From positions 62,001-126,000 of the forward strand of contig CAJUCN010000003.1 of the NCBI GenBank assembly GCA_910585005.1: a stretch of DNA of 64,000 nt, read 5' to 3'. Below are positions 33,399-42,610 of the stretch, in pieces. The notes beneath the pieces are model-generated. The model saw only the letters and a program-made list of their open reading frames with translations. It did not search any database and was not told the origin of the DNA. The translations under genes and the position numbers were made by a program. Each line of letters starts with the position of its first letter. Within the stretch, counting starts at the first letter, position 1. The DNA is from an uncultured Lachnospiraceae bacterium (GTDB taxonomy: Bacteria > Bacillota > Clostridia > Lachnospirales > Lachnospiraceae).

Positions 33399-35969
33399 AT
33401 GGAATTAAATTTTATATCCGCTGAAAAGATATTAAATAATCCCGAACTGTATTTTGCTCATAAAAACAGCCCGGAAAAAAATAGGGAAGGGTTTGAAACG
33501 TTGGAGGAACATACGATCCTTTGCCAGAAGTATTTTTCCTGGATCTTTGAAAAGAAAGGGATCGGGGAATGCATCGGGCGTTTTCTCGATACCTATATGG
33601 GAACGGCCGGGGAAGAAGAGAGGGAATTGGTAAGAGAAATGTGGTGTAATGTGGTCACGTTTCATGATGTGGGGAAGCATAATCCCAATTTCCAGAGGAA
33701 TGTGCTGGGGAGGAAGGAAGTGAGGAAGGATCCGGCGTATGGGCCGGCGGGAAACAGGCATTCTGCCTTGTCAGCAGTTCTTTACATGGATTACTATTTG
33801 AAAAGAATTAGAAAAATAGGCGGAGTTCAGGGGAAAAAGATGTGTCTTTTGATGTTGTGCAATGCCCATGCAATTGCAAGGCACCATAGTGGTTTGACAT
33901 CTGTACAGAGTTTTATCTGTGGCCTGATAGACGGGAATGACAGGGGAATCACTAAGATTTTTTTACAGGCGCGGCAGGGCGCATATGCGGAAACCTTTGA
34001 GTTGGACGAAAAAAATTTAAGGAAACTAAGAAGGTTTTCTGGAGAAGCGAGTGAGGCATTAACCAGGGAACAGGGAGTATGGCTGTATTTTTATGGGAAA
34101 CTTACTTATTCTATGCTGGTTGCCGCCGATTATTATGCTACCTCGGGTTTTATGTCTGATGTGTGGATAGAAAGCTTAGGAGGGATAGAACATATTGAAG
34201 ATTTTTGTGATGCCCACCAGAATACCTCAGTGAACCGGGCTATACGGGCTTATGAAAAGGAGCGTTATCCGTTAGATCCGGTACGTTTAAAGGAGGAAAA
34301 ACAGATCAATATTTTGCGGAATGAAATTTTTTTGGATGCGGAAAGGCAATTACTCAAGGAAAAACAGAGAAATATTTTTTATTTGGAGGCGCCTACAGGA
34401 AGTGGAAAAAGTAACGTTTCCATCAACTTAAGCTTACAGTTGGCAATGCAGGATAAACAGTTAAAAAAAATATATTATGTATATCCTTTTAATACGCTGG
34501 TAGAGCAGAACCAGGATATTTTGCAAAATGTTTTTGAGAGTAATCCAGAGATTTTATCGGACATTGCGGTGGTCAATTCCATTGCGCCGATTAAATGCAT
34601 ACAGAAAAGCAGGCAGATAAGCGGGGAGGAGGAGGAAAACGGTTATTATGAACAGGCTTTGCTAAACAGGCAGTTTTTGAATTATCCGATGATCCTGACG
34701 ACTCATGTGAGCCTTTTTGATACGTTGTTTGGGGATACCAAGGAATCAGCGTTTGCGTTTTACCAACTGCCGGGAAGTATTATTGTGCTGGATGAGATCC
34801 AAAGTTATAAAAATTCTCTCTGGGGGGAGATTATCACTTTTTTGACAGAAGCGGCAAAATTTATGCATATGAAAATAATTATTATGTCTGCCACACTACC
34901 TGATTTGGGACAGTTAAAAGACAAATCGGAACATACCGGATATTTGATCCAAAACAGGGAGAAGTATTTTTGCCACCCTTGTTTTAAAGAGAGAGTAAAA
35001 ATTAACGGGGAGCTTTTGGCAGGGGATATGAGTATGGAAAGACTGTGCCAACACATTGAAGGAAACTGTGGAAAAGGGAAAAAGATCCTGGTGGAGTTTA
35101 TCACGAAATCCCATGCGGAGGAAGCTTATCATATCTTAAAAAATAAGGATGGGATAAAAGAAAAAATATTTTGTATGACCGGGGATGACAGCATCCTTGA
35201 AAGGAAGAAGATTATTGGGGAAATCAAAAAACAGAGTGAGTCGGCCATTTTGGTATCCACGCAGGTTGTGGAGGCGGGTGTAGATATTGATATGGATATT
35301 GGATACAAAAACATTGCCAAAATGGATAGTGAAGAACAGTTTTTGGGAAGGATCAACCGTTCTTATAGCGGGGGAAGGGATGGGGTGGTCTACTTTTTCC
35401 AATTGGACACGCCCAGGGGGATTTATAGGAACGATATACGCACTGAGCGGGAATTCATGATAACCCAGCCGGAAATTTGGGATATGTTGGAGAATAAAGA
35501 TTTTGAATCCTATTATGGGAGAATATTAAAGATATGGAAAAGAAACTATGGGGAAGTGATGGGGCAGGATTTTTTTGGGAAACAGGTAGGGGAGTTGGAT
35601 TTCCCGCAAGTAAAAAAGCATATGCAGTTGATTGATGATGACAGGCTGAATATTTCCGTTTTCCTTGGGAGAAAGCTGGTAGATGATGAAAGCGGAGAAG
35701 TGATAGACGGAAATGCCCTGTGGAAGGAGTATAAAAAATTATTGCGAAACGGGGAAATGGGGTATGCAAAGAAGAAAGTTAAAATGTCTAATATTATGGC
35801 GAAGATGAACTGTTTCATCTATCAGCTCTATCAAGAATTAGATGTTAGCTTTGATGATCAGATAGGGGAATTATTTTATATAGCTGATGGAGAAAACTAT
35901 TTTGAAGACGGGAGGTTAAACCGTAAAAAGTTGACGGGGCAGTTAGGAGAATTTGTGGAATTTATATAG
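33399..35969 (+). CDS. cas3: CRISPR-associated helicase/nuclease Cas3 with HD domain
   Basis: An 856-aa protein. The N-terminal HD nuclease has FHDVGKHNP (H89-D90) and the later RHSALSA and ARHHSGL histidines. The helicase half has Walker A PTGSGKS (about 332), DEIQ in place of DEAD (about 466), SAT (about 497) and FLGRINRSYSG (about 650), the SF2 motifs. It degrades DNA after Cascade binding. ATG 33399 follows AGGAGAGAGGG. No interruption was seen. Confidence 0.95.
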   Translation: MELNFISAEKILNNPELYFAHKNSPEKNREGFETLEEHTILCQKYFSWIFEKKGIGECIGRFLDTYMGTAGEEERELVREMWCNVVTFHDVGKHNPNFQRNVLGRKEVRKDPAYGPAGNRHSALSAVLYMDYYLKRIRKIGGVQGKKMCLLMLCNAHAIARHHSGLTSVQSFICGLIDGNDRGITKIFLQARQGAYAETFELDEKNLRKLRRFSGEASEALTREQGVWLYFYGKLTYSMLVAADYYATSGFMSDVWIESLGGIEHIEDFCDAHQNTSVNRAIRAYEKERYPLDPVRLKEEKQINILRNEIFLDAERQLLKEKQRNIFYLEAPTGSGKSNVSINLSLQLAMQDKQLKKIYYVYPFNTLVEQNQDILQNVFESNPEILSDIAVVNSIAPIKCIQKSRQISGEEEENGYYEQALLNRQFLNYPMILTTHVSLFDTLFGDTKESAFAFYQLPGSIIVLDEIQSYKNSLWGEIITFLTEAAKFMHMKIIIMSATLPDLGQLKDKSEHTGYLIQNREKYFCHPCFKERVKINGELLAGDMSMERLCQHIEGNCGKGKKILVEFITKSHAEEAYHILKNKDGIKEKIFCMTGDDSILERKKIIGEIKKQSESAILVSTQVVEAGVDIDMDIGYKNIAKMDSEEQFLGRINRSYSGGRDGVVYFFQLDTPRGIYRNDIRTEREFMITQPEIWDMLENKDFESYYGRILKIWKRNYGEVMGQDFFGKQVGELDFPQVKKHMQLIDDDRLNISVFLGRKLVDDESGEVIDGNALWKEYKKLLRNGEMGYAKKKVKMSNIMAKMNCFIYQLYQELDVSFDDQIGELFYIADGENYFEDGRLNRKKLTGQLGEFVEFI

Positions 35970-35981
35970 GGGGTGGATAAA

Positions 35982-36473
35982 ATGCGGGTAAACGGAACTC
36001 TGGTCAATTATTATTTCCATTGTAAGCGGCAGTGTTATATGCACGGAAACCGTCTTAATTTGGAGGATAATAGCGAACAGGTAAAGATAGGAAAGGCGAT
36101 TCATGAAGAAAAGAATGATTCGGGTCAAACGGAAATTGCGTTGGACAATATCCGCTTAGACAGGCTGAGTGATGAGTACCTTACAGAGGTAAAGAAGTCT
36201 GATGCAGATGTAAATGCTGCAAAATGGCAGCTTTTATTCTACTTAAAGGTGTTGAAGGACATGGGGGTCTTGCGGAAAGGGAAACTTGAGTTTGTGGAAA
36301 AGGGGAAAAGCAATAAAAAAGTATTGTATTTTGACCTTACACAGGAGGCAGAAGCGGAATTGGAAAAGTATATAGAAGAAATTCAAAACTTGTTGGGTCA
36401 GGAAAAGATTCCTGAGGTAGTGAATAAGGCGCAATGTAAAAAATGTGCCTATTATGAATATTGCTATATATGA
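35982..36473 (+). CDS. cas4: CRISPR-associated exonuclease Cas4
   Basis: A 163-aa protein of the Cas4 family: N-terminal VNGTLVNYYFHCKRQCYMHG, a nuclease core with LTEVKKSDAD (E and K of the RecB motif), and the C-terminal cysteine group CKKCAYYEYC. Together with the N-terminal cysteine these would bind a 4Fe-4S cluster. It helps choose PAM-correct prespacers during adaptation. ATG 35982 lies after AGGGGGTGG; a GTG at 35973 is less likely. Confidence 0.92.
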   Translation: MRVNGTLVNYYFHCKRQCYMHGNRLNLEDNSEQVKIGKAIHEEKNDSGQTEIALDNIRLDRLSDEYLTEVKKSDADVNAAKWQLLFYLKVLKDMGVLRKGKLEFVEKGKSNKKVLYFDLTQEAEAELEKYIEEIQNLLGQEKIPEVVNKAQCKKCAYYEYCYI

Positions 36474-36486
36474 GGGAGGGCTGAGT

Positions 36487-37485
36487 ATGGGAAGCACCAG
36501 ATACATAACATCAATGGGGGAACTAACCAGGAAGGATAATTCGCTTTGCTTTCGCAAGGAAGGGAAAAATATTTATATCCCGATTGCAAATACGAAAGAA
36601 ATTTATTGTTTGAATGAAGTGTCCATAAATACAAAGCTTTTGGATTTTTTGTCAAGAAATCATGTGATCGTGCACTTTTTTAATTACCATGAGGGATATA
36701 GCGGAACCTTTTACCCGAGAGAACAATATATGAGCGGCAGACTGCTGGTAAAGCAGGTGGAGACATTTCAAAATCACCGTTCTGATATCGCAAAGGCCAT
36801 TGTGAAAGGGATAGGGGAAAATATCTATGAGGCGCTGTACCATTATTACAAACATGATAAGAAAGAAGTGATAGAAACCCTTCATTGGATCAGGAAAGAG
36901 TTTTATGAAAAAGTGCAGTGTGTAGGCAATGTAAAGACGTTAATGACTTTGGAAGGAGAACTATGGAGCAGGTTTTATGCAAGTTTCCAGTATTTTTTGC
37001 CGGAAGACTTTATGATGAATAAAAGGGTAAGAAGGCCTCCTAATAATCCAATGAATGCAATGGTATCCTTTGGAAATACTTTGCTGTACGGTAAAACAAT
37101 AGCTGCCATATACCAAACACACTTAGACCAAAGGATTAGTTTTTTACATGAGCCATCGGAAGGAAGGTTTTCTTTGAGCCTGGATTTGAGTGAGGTATTT
37201 AAACCTGTCATTGTGTTCCGTACCATATTTGATTTGGTAAATAACCGGAAGATCCAGGTTGCAAAGCATTTTGATAAAAAGGTCAATTATTGCCTCTTAA
37301 ATGATGAAGGACGTAATATTTTTATACAAGCTTTTGAGGGGAGAATGGAGTCCGTGTTCCAGCATCCGGTCTTAAAAAGGAAGGTTTCATACAGGACAGC
37401 TATAAAATTGGACGGATATAAATTGATAAAATGTATTTTGGAAGGGAAGGAGTTTGTGCCTTTTTCTTTGAAGGAGGGAATGTGA
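36487..37485 (+). CDS. cas1: CRISPR adaptation integrase Cas1 (type I-B)
   Basis: A 332-aa Cas1: N-terminal beta-sheet domain, then the alpha-helical catalytic part with LEGELWSRFY (Glu), FLHEPSEGRFSLSLDLSEVFKP (His and Asp, metal ligands) and a C-terminal TAIKLDGYKLIKCI. Forms the Cas1-Cas2 integrase for new spacers. ATG 36487 follows GAGGGAGGG. Its stop overlaps the start of cas2. Confidence 0.95.
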   Translation: MGSTRYITSMGELTRKDNSLCFRKEGKNIYIPIANTKEIYCLNEVSINTKLLDFLSRNHVIVHFFNYHEGYSGTFYPREQYMSGRLLVKQVETFQNHRSDIAKAIVKGIGENIYEALYHYYKHDKKEVIETLHWIRKEFYEKVQCVGNVKTLMTLEGELWSRFYASFQYFLPEDFMMNKRVRRPPNNPMNAMVSFGNTLLYGKTIAAIYQTHLDQRISFLHEPSEGRFSLSLDLSEVFKPVIVFRTIFDLVNNRKIQVAKHFDKKVNYCLLNDEGRNIFIQAFEGRMESVFQHPVLKRKVSYRTAIKLDGYKLIKCILEGKEFVPFSLKEGM

Positions 37486-37781
37486 TGGCTAATAAAAAGA
37501 ATTTGAATTATAATTACGCATTTGTCTTTTATGATGTCAATGAAAAAAGGGTGCAAAAGGTTTTTAAGGTATGCAAGAGATATTTATCACATTATCAAAA
37601 TTCGGTTTTCAGGGGTGAAATGTCCCCATCAAAGCTAATCCAGTTAAGAACCGATTTGCGGGCAGTGATTCATGATGAGGAGGATTTTGTATGTATTATA
37701 AAATTAATGAATGATAGCGTGTTTGGAGAGGAGGTGCTTGGGAAAAAAGATAAGGAAAATGGGGAAAGCCTTATCATCTAG
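37485..37781 (+). CDS. cas2: CRISPR adaptation protein Cas2
   Basis: A 98-aa ferredoxin-fold protein, beginning MANKKNLNYNYAFVFYDVNE and containing VFKVCKRYLSHYQNSVFRGE, the standard Cas2 motifs. Its ATG shares the A of the cas1 stop. AAGGAGGG lies upstream. The long frame from 37431 is not used. Confidence 0.95.
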   Translation: MANKKNLNYNYAFVFYDVNEKRVQKVFKVCKRYLSHYQNSVFRGEMSPSKLIQLRTDLRAVIHDEEDFVCIIKLMNDSVFGEEVLGKKDKENGESLII

Positions 37782-38112
37782 TGATTTGTACTTGAAGTTC
37801 CTATGCAAATTTTCGAGGATATTATTTTAAGTGTGTAAGTTCAGAAACGGGGGCGTAGCGTGTACACTGAGTGCTCTGGATTTGTGTAATCGGGAAAATA
37901 GGACATATTTCCATCAGGTTTTTGGATATGGAGTGCTAATTACCAGGCGAAAATGCCGGGGAAATGCGGATTTTCTTTGAAAATACGGCCAATAAAGGGG
38001 CAAATGTGGAAGGAGGTTCGGGGAACGAATTTGCCTGGTAAAAAATGGAAAAAAGATTGTTTTATGGGGCAAATATTAATATAATGGAAATAGAAAAGGC
38101 GATAAAACGCTG
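37782..38112 (+). promoter_or_regulatory. CRISPR leader
   Basis: A 331-bp AT-rich sequence between cas2 and the first repeat, with no ORF. It contains a perfect 9-bp inverted repeat, TTACCAGGC (37940-37948) and GCCTGGTAA (38033-38041). A promoter TTGTTT (38057-38062), 17 nt, TATAAT (38080-38085) lies 28 nt before the first repeat and should start the pre-crRNA near 38092. Confidence 0.75.
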
Positions 38113-40890
38113 GATAAATAAGAACATGAGATGTATTTGAATTATGTATCAGGTACGAAAGTTTAGGAGAGTTTCACGGATAAATAAGAACATGAGATGT
38201 ATTTGAATTTGCGTTACTTTTTATGTTAATTCTTGAAAGGTGGTGATAAATAAGAACATGAGATGTATTTGAATTCCAAGAAAAAAATAATTCCGTAAGG
38301 GCCATTATGCGATAAATAAGAACATGAGATGTATTTGAATTTTTCCAAATCCCAGGTAATAGAAACATTAGTAACCAGATAAATAAGAACATGAGATGTA
38401 TTTGAATGGTGCACTTTCCGGATAAACTACAGTAGCAAAATGATAAATAAGAACATGAGATGTATTTGAATAACGAAACAGTAACAGGAGTACCAAAATC
38501 ATAAGATAAATAAGAACATGAGATGTATTTGAATTGTTCTGCTTATGTATGATAGTGTTAAGACTCCTGGATAAATAAGAACATGAGATGTATTTGAATC
38601 GCAAATTAATTTTTTTATGTTTTTTCGTTTACTTTGATAAATAAGAACATGAGATGTATTTGAATAAAATGTTCGAATCCATACCCTTGGATTCCAAGGG
38701 ATAAATAAGAACATGAGATGTATTTGAATCCAAGGGGGGGAGTCGTAGTGCCCCCCCCTTTCCTAAGATAAATAAGAACATGAGATGTATTTGAATAATA
38801 TAATTAAAAAAAATATCTTGTAAACCTTCTAAGATAAATAAGAACATGAGATGTATTTGAATGGTTTTTGCTCGACTTGCTAAACCTTTCCGTGAGGATA
38901 AATAAGAACATGAGATGTATTTGAATAAACGTTTCATAAAAAACCTCCTTTTGAAATCTTTGATAAATAAGAACATGAGATGTATTTGAATTGTTGTGAT
39001 TATGTATGATAGTGTTAAGACTCCTGATGATAAATAAGAACATGAGATGTATTTGAATCAGGAATCAAAAGTCCCTATAGACTCCGATTCAGAAGATAAA
39101 TAAGAACATGAGATGTATTTGAATGCACCAGAAAAACAACGAACATCATCGGTAAGATACGATAAATAAGAACATGAGATGTATTTGAATTCTTGATAAT
39201 CCAGATAAAGCACAGTATCTTACCGGATAAATAAGAACATGAGATGTATTTGAATTTGCCCAAATCCCAGGTAATAGAAACATTAGTAACCGATAAATAA
39301 GAACATGAGATGTATTTGAATTCCAGGAAGAAAACAATTCCGTAAGGGCCATTATCCGATAAATAAGAACATGAGATGTATTTGAATGCAGCTTTGGCCG
39401 GCTTATACCTTCGATCTTAAGGATAAATAAGAACATGAGATGTATTTGAATCACGAAGATAAGTTACCGAAGGTTTCCTGTCATACCGATAAATAAGAAC
39501 ATGAGATGTATTTGAATGGGCGGAAGACGTGACGGCAGAGAGGGCAGAAGCGGTGATAAATAAGAACATGAGATGTATTTGAATCCTTGATAATCCAGAT
39601 AAAGCACAGTATCTTACCGGATAAATAAGAACATGAGATGTATTTGAATATGGAGATAAGAAAAATTATCTTGTGACAGACTTTCGATAAATAAGAACAT
39701 GAGATGTATTTGAATGAAAATGCTTATATTACAGGTGGACAGATTAAAAGATAAATAAGAACATGAGATGTATTTGAATGAAGATTCCAGATACATAAGA
39801 ATGTGCGTTGCCCCGATAAATAAGAACATGAGATGTATTTGAATTATTTTGTGAGTTCGTCTTCTATATGGTCTAACAAGATAAATAAGAACATGAGATG
39901 TATTTGAATGAGCGGAGGTTTGGGAATGGAAAATAGGGATAATGGATAAATAAGAACATGAGATGTATTTGAATACTATGCAGACATTACTTTGTCAGAC
40001 GGGACAGTCCGATAAATAAGAACATGAGATGTATTTGAATCCCAATGCCGCGCCGCATGAGGGACAGCGTGGTAAGATAAATAAGAACATGAGATGTATT
40101 TGAATTCCAGACGGGCGTAAACAAACCTACAAAAAGCCTTTTGATAAATAAGAACATGAGATGTATTTGAATCCATTCGTCAGTATGCAGTTATTCCAGT
40201 GGCTTTCCGATAAATAAGAACATGAGATGTATTTGAATAGATATGGCGAGGATGGATATAGGAGACTTATGCAGGATAAATAAGAACATGAGATGTATTT
40301 GAATTTAACTGGCGTTGAAATCAGTGGAAACTATACAGCAGATAAATAAGAACATGAGATGTATTTGAATGCCGAGGGATAGCCGCCCGGCTCTGAAGAT
40401 GGCAGATAAATAAGAACATGAGATGTATTTGAATTTCTCCAAATCCCAGGTAATAGAAACATTAGTAACCGATAAATAAGAACATGAGATGTATTTGAAT
40501 CATATATAAGATTTCTCTCTAACGGGAGACAGAGGAGATAAATAAGAACATGAGATGTATTTGAATTACTCCGTAAATTCTTTGTATGCCTTTGGGGTTC
40601 TAGATAAATAAGAACATGAGATGTATTTGAATCAAAAGGAATATAGAGAAGCGGAGGGCATTAGCAGATAAATAAGAACATGAGATGTATTTGAATGCCC
40701 GTGGCTCATTCACATACTGATTCGTCCAGTTGATAAATAAGAACATGAGATGTATTTGAATACTACAAAAGTCCCACGAGAAGAATGATAAGGATGATAA
40801 ATAAGAACATGAGATGTATTTGAATGCAATCTTCCTAGCCATTTCTGCAACGACAAAACTGATAAATAAGAACATGAGATGTATCCTAAA
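38113..40890 (+). CRISPR. Type I-B CRISPR array: 43 repeats, 42 spacers
   Basis: A 30-bp repeat (starts GATAAATAAGAAC, ends TATTTGAAT) recurs every 63-67 bp with spacers of 33-37 nt. I counted 43 repeats. The first 42 appear identical; the last (40861-40890) has lost its 3' end (CCTAAA in place of TTGAAT), marking the leader-distal end. The repeat has a weak ACAT-GAG-ATGT hairpin and an ATTTGAAT 5' handle, so transcription runs left to right and the newest spacers are at 38143. Spacer families: 4/18/36, 7/14, 3/19 and 17/23 are near-identical, and 16 and 17 overlap on opposite strands. Confidence 0.98.
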
Positions 40891-41243
40891 TCATAAGAAT
40901 GTATATAGTTATTAGGAAACAAACTATGTATGGTACCATTAAAGTTTTAATGGCAATCATGCAATACATATTTATGATGAAAATGTACATGCTCAAATTG
41001 GGAAAATAATTTAAATAAACTTTGGGTGTTGTATAATAAATAGAAAAAATTTATAATAATCATTAGTCAAAGCCCCGCTGTAAACAACAGGGCAAACTTG
41101 CAATACAACAGAACAGTAAGGCATTGAGCAATGCGGCATTTGCCAAACATATCGAATGATGTTTGTGCGTGCAAGCACAACATTTGGCTGATTGTTCGCA
41201 TGAAAATTGCCAAAACAGTAATCTCGTAACAGGAGGAACCAAA
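40891..41243 (+). promoter_or_regulatory. 353-bp region after array: structured 5' leader of the UDPGP gene
   Basis: A TATAAT (41032-41037) may be a -10; the -35 is poor. The following 200 nt hold several small hairpins: GCCC/GGGC with CTGT/ACAG (41072-41093), GCATT/AATGC (41121-41134), GGCA/TGCC (41135-41144), TTGTGC/GCACAA (41163-41180). No known riboswitch was matched. No gene was seen. Confidence 0.4.
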
Positions 41244-42470
41244 ATGAACTATGACCAGGCACTTTCAAAATTAACTGCCGCTGGGCAGGAACATGTGATG
41301 CAATACTACGGGGCATTAAATGAGGAGCAAAAGGAGTCATTGCTCACCCAGATCGAAAATACGGATTTTTCTGTGCTGGGTTCTCTGGAACAGAAGGATG
41401 GGGCAGGAAAAAGAGGGAAAATCACACCTCTTGCGGCAATGCAGCTTCCACAGATTCGTGAAAAGGAACAGGAATTCCGGCAAATAGGGATTGAAGCGAT
41501 CCGTGCCGGAAAAGTTGGAGCCGTGCTTTTGGCTGGCGGGATGGGAACCAGGCTGGGCTCTGACAATCCTAAGGGAATGTACAATATTGGATTGACAAAA
41601 GAGGTTTATATTTTTCAACGCTTGATCGAAAACCTTTTTGATGTGGTGAGGGAAGCAGGTGCGTGGATTCCCCTTTATGTGATGACCAGTGATAAAAGCC
41701 ATGAGGCTACTACGCGTTTTTTGAAAGAACATGGTTATTTTGGATATAATAGTGATTATGTTACCTTTTTTGTACAGGATATGGCTCCGGCATGTGACTA
41801 TGAAGGTAGAATTTATATGGAGGAGAAATGGAAGATGGCGACCTCGCCAAATGGTAATGGAGGGTGGTACTCTTCTATGTATAAATGGGGTGTGGCTAAA
41901 AAGGCCCTTGAAGATGGGGTGGAATGGCTGAATGTGTTTGCAGTTGACAATGTGCTTCAACGGATTGCTGATCCCTGCTTTGTAGGCGCAGTCGTGGCCA
42001 ATGACTGTGCAGTAGGAGCTAAGGTAGTGCGTAAGTGTACGCCGGATGAAAAGGTGGGCGTGATATGTCTGGAAGATGGAAGACCTTCCATTGTAGAATA
42101 TTATGACCTTACGGAAGAGCTGATGGATGCCAAGGACAAAAACGGAGATCCGGCGTACAATTTTGGTGTGATCCTGAACTATCTGTTCCGGATTACCGAC
42201 CTGGAAAAGATCAGGGAGAAGGCGCTGCCTTTGCATGTCGTGGATAAGAAGATCCCTTATATGGATGAAGAAGGCAATTACTGTAAGCCGGATAAGCCAA
42301 ATGGATACAAGTTTGAACAGTTGGTGCTCGATATGATCCATGAACTGGATAGCTGCCTGCCCTATGAGGTAGAGCGTAAGAAAGAATTTGCCCCGATCAA
42401 AAATGCAACGGGGGTTGATTCTGTGGAAAGTGCGCGGGCTCTTTGCACGGAGAACGGTATCCAGTTGTAA
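41244..42470 (+). CDS. UDPGP-family uridylyltransferase (eukaryotic-type UDP-sugar pyrophosphorylase)
   Basis: A 408-aa protein of the UDPGP/UAP family: VLLAGGMGTRLGSDNPKGMY is the nucleotide-binding signature, closer to eukaryotic UDP-GlcNAc pyrophosphorylase (GGxGTRLG-x5-KG) than to bacterial GalU or GlmU. FAVDNVLQRIADP and FGVILNYLFR supply substrate loops. Makes UDP-GlcNAc, UDP-GalNAc or UDP-glucose. ATG 41244 follows AGGAGGAACC; a longer frame from 41163 has no site. galE lies 140 nt downstream and would use such products. Confidence 0.85.
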   Translation: MNYDQALSKLTAAGQEHVMQYYGALNEEQKESLLTQIENTDFSVLGSLEQKDGAGKRGKITPLAAMQLPQIREKEQEFRQIGIEAIRAGKVGAVLLAGGMGTRLGSDNPKGMYNIGLTKEVYIFQRLIENLFDVVREAGAWIPLYVMTSDKSHEATTRFLKEHGYFGYNSDYVTFFVQDMAPACDYEGRIYMEEKWKMATSPNGNGGWYSSMYKWGVAKKALEDGVEWLNVFAVDNVLQRIADPCFVGAVVANDCAVGAKVVRKCTPDEKVGVICLEDGRPSIVEYYDLTEELMDAKDKNGDPAYNFGVILNYLFRITDLEKIREKALPLHVVDKKIPYMDEEGNYCKPDKPNGYKFEQLVLDMIHELDSCLPYEVERKKEFAPIKNATGVDSVESARALCTENGIQL

Positions 42471-42610
42471 ATGGGAATGGTTTTAACATTTTGACAGGTC
42501 TTGGTAACATTCATACCTTGCAGGGAGCGGGCATTTTTGTTTACAATTTAAGTACAAAACAGGAAACGTAAATTGAGAGTACATGCTTAGAAGGAAACGG
42601 AGGTAACAAA

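Noticed and set aside
38666..38766. Spacers 9 and 10 sharing CCAAGG at the junction, suggesting overlapping protospacers
   Set aside because: Only six bases, and spacer 9 itself has a CCTTGG/CCAAGG palindrome; chance is likely. No PAM can be drawn from it.
38143..40860. Self-targeting spacers
   Set aside because: No spacer was seen to match the rest of this window by eye; this is not a full search and the rest of the genome is not visible.
38174..40922. Minus-strand ORFs with repeated FKYISCSYLS or NTSHVLIY peptides
   Set aside because: They are translations of the CRISPR repeat and have no biological support.
41072..41093. ACAGGGCAAAC resembles the GEMM-I cyclic di-GMP riboswitch core
   Set aside because: The second conserved half (GGGACGCAAAGCC-like) is missing at the expected distance, so a GEMM-I call is not supported.
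41337..42341. 334-codon minus-strand ORF opposite the UDPGP gene
   Set aside because: Shadow of a well-supported plus-strand gene; no domain.
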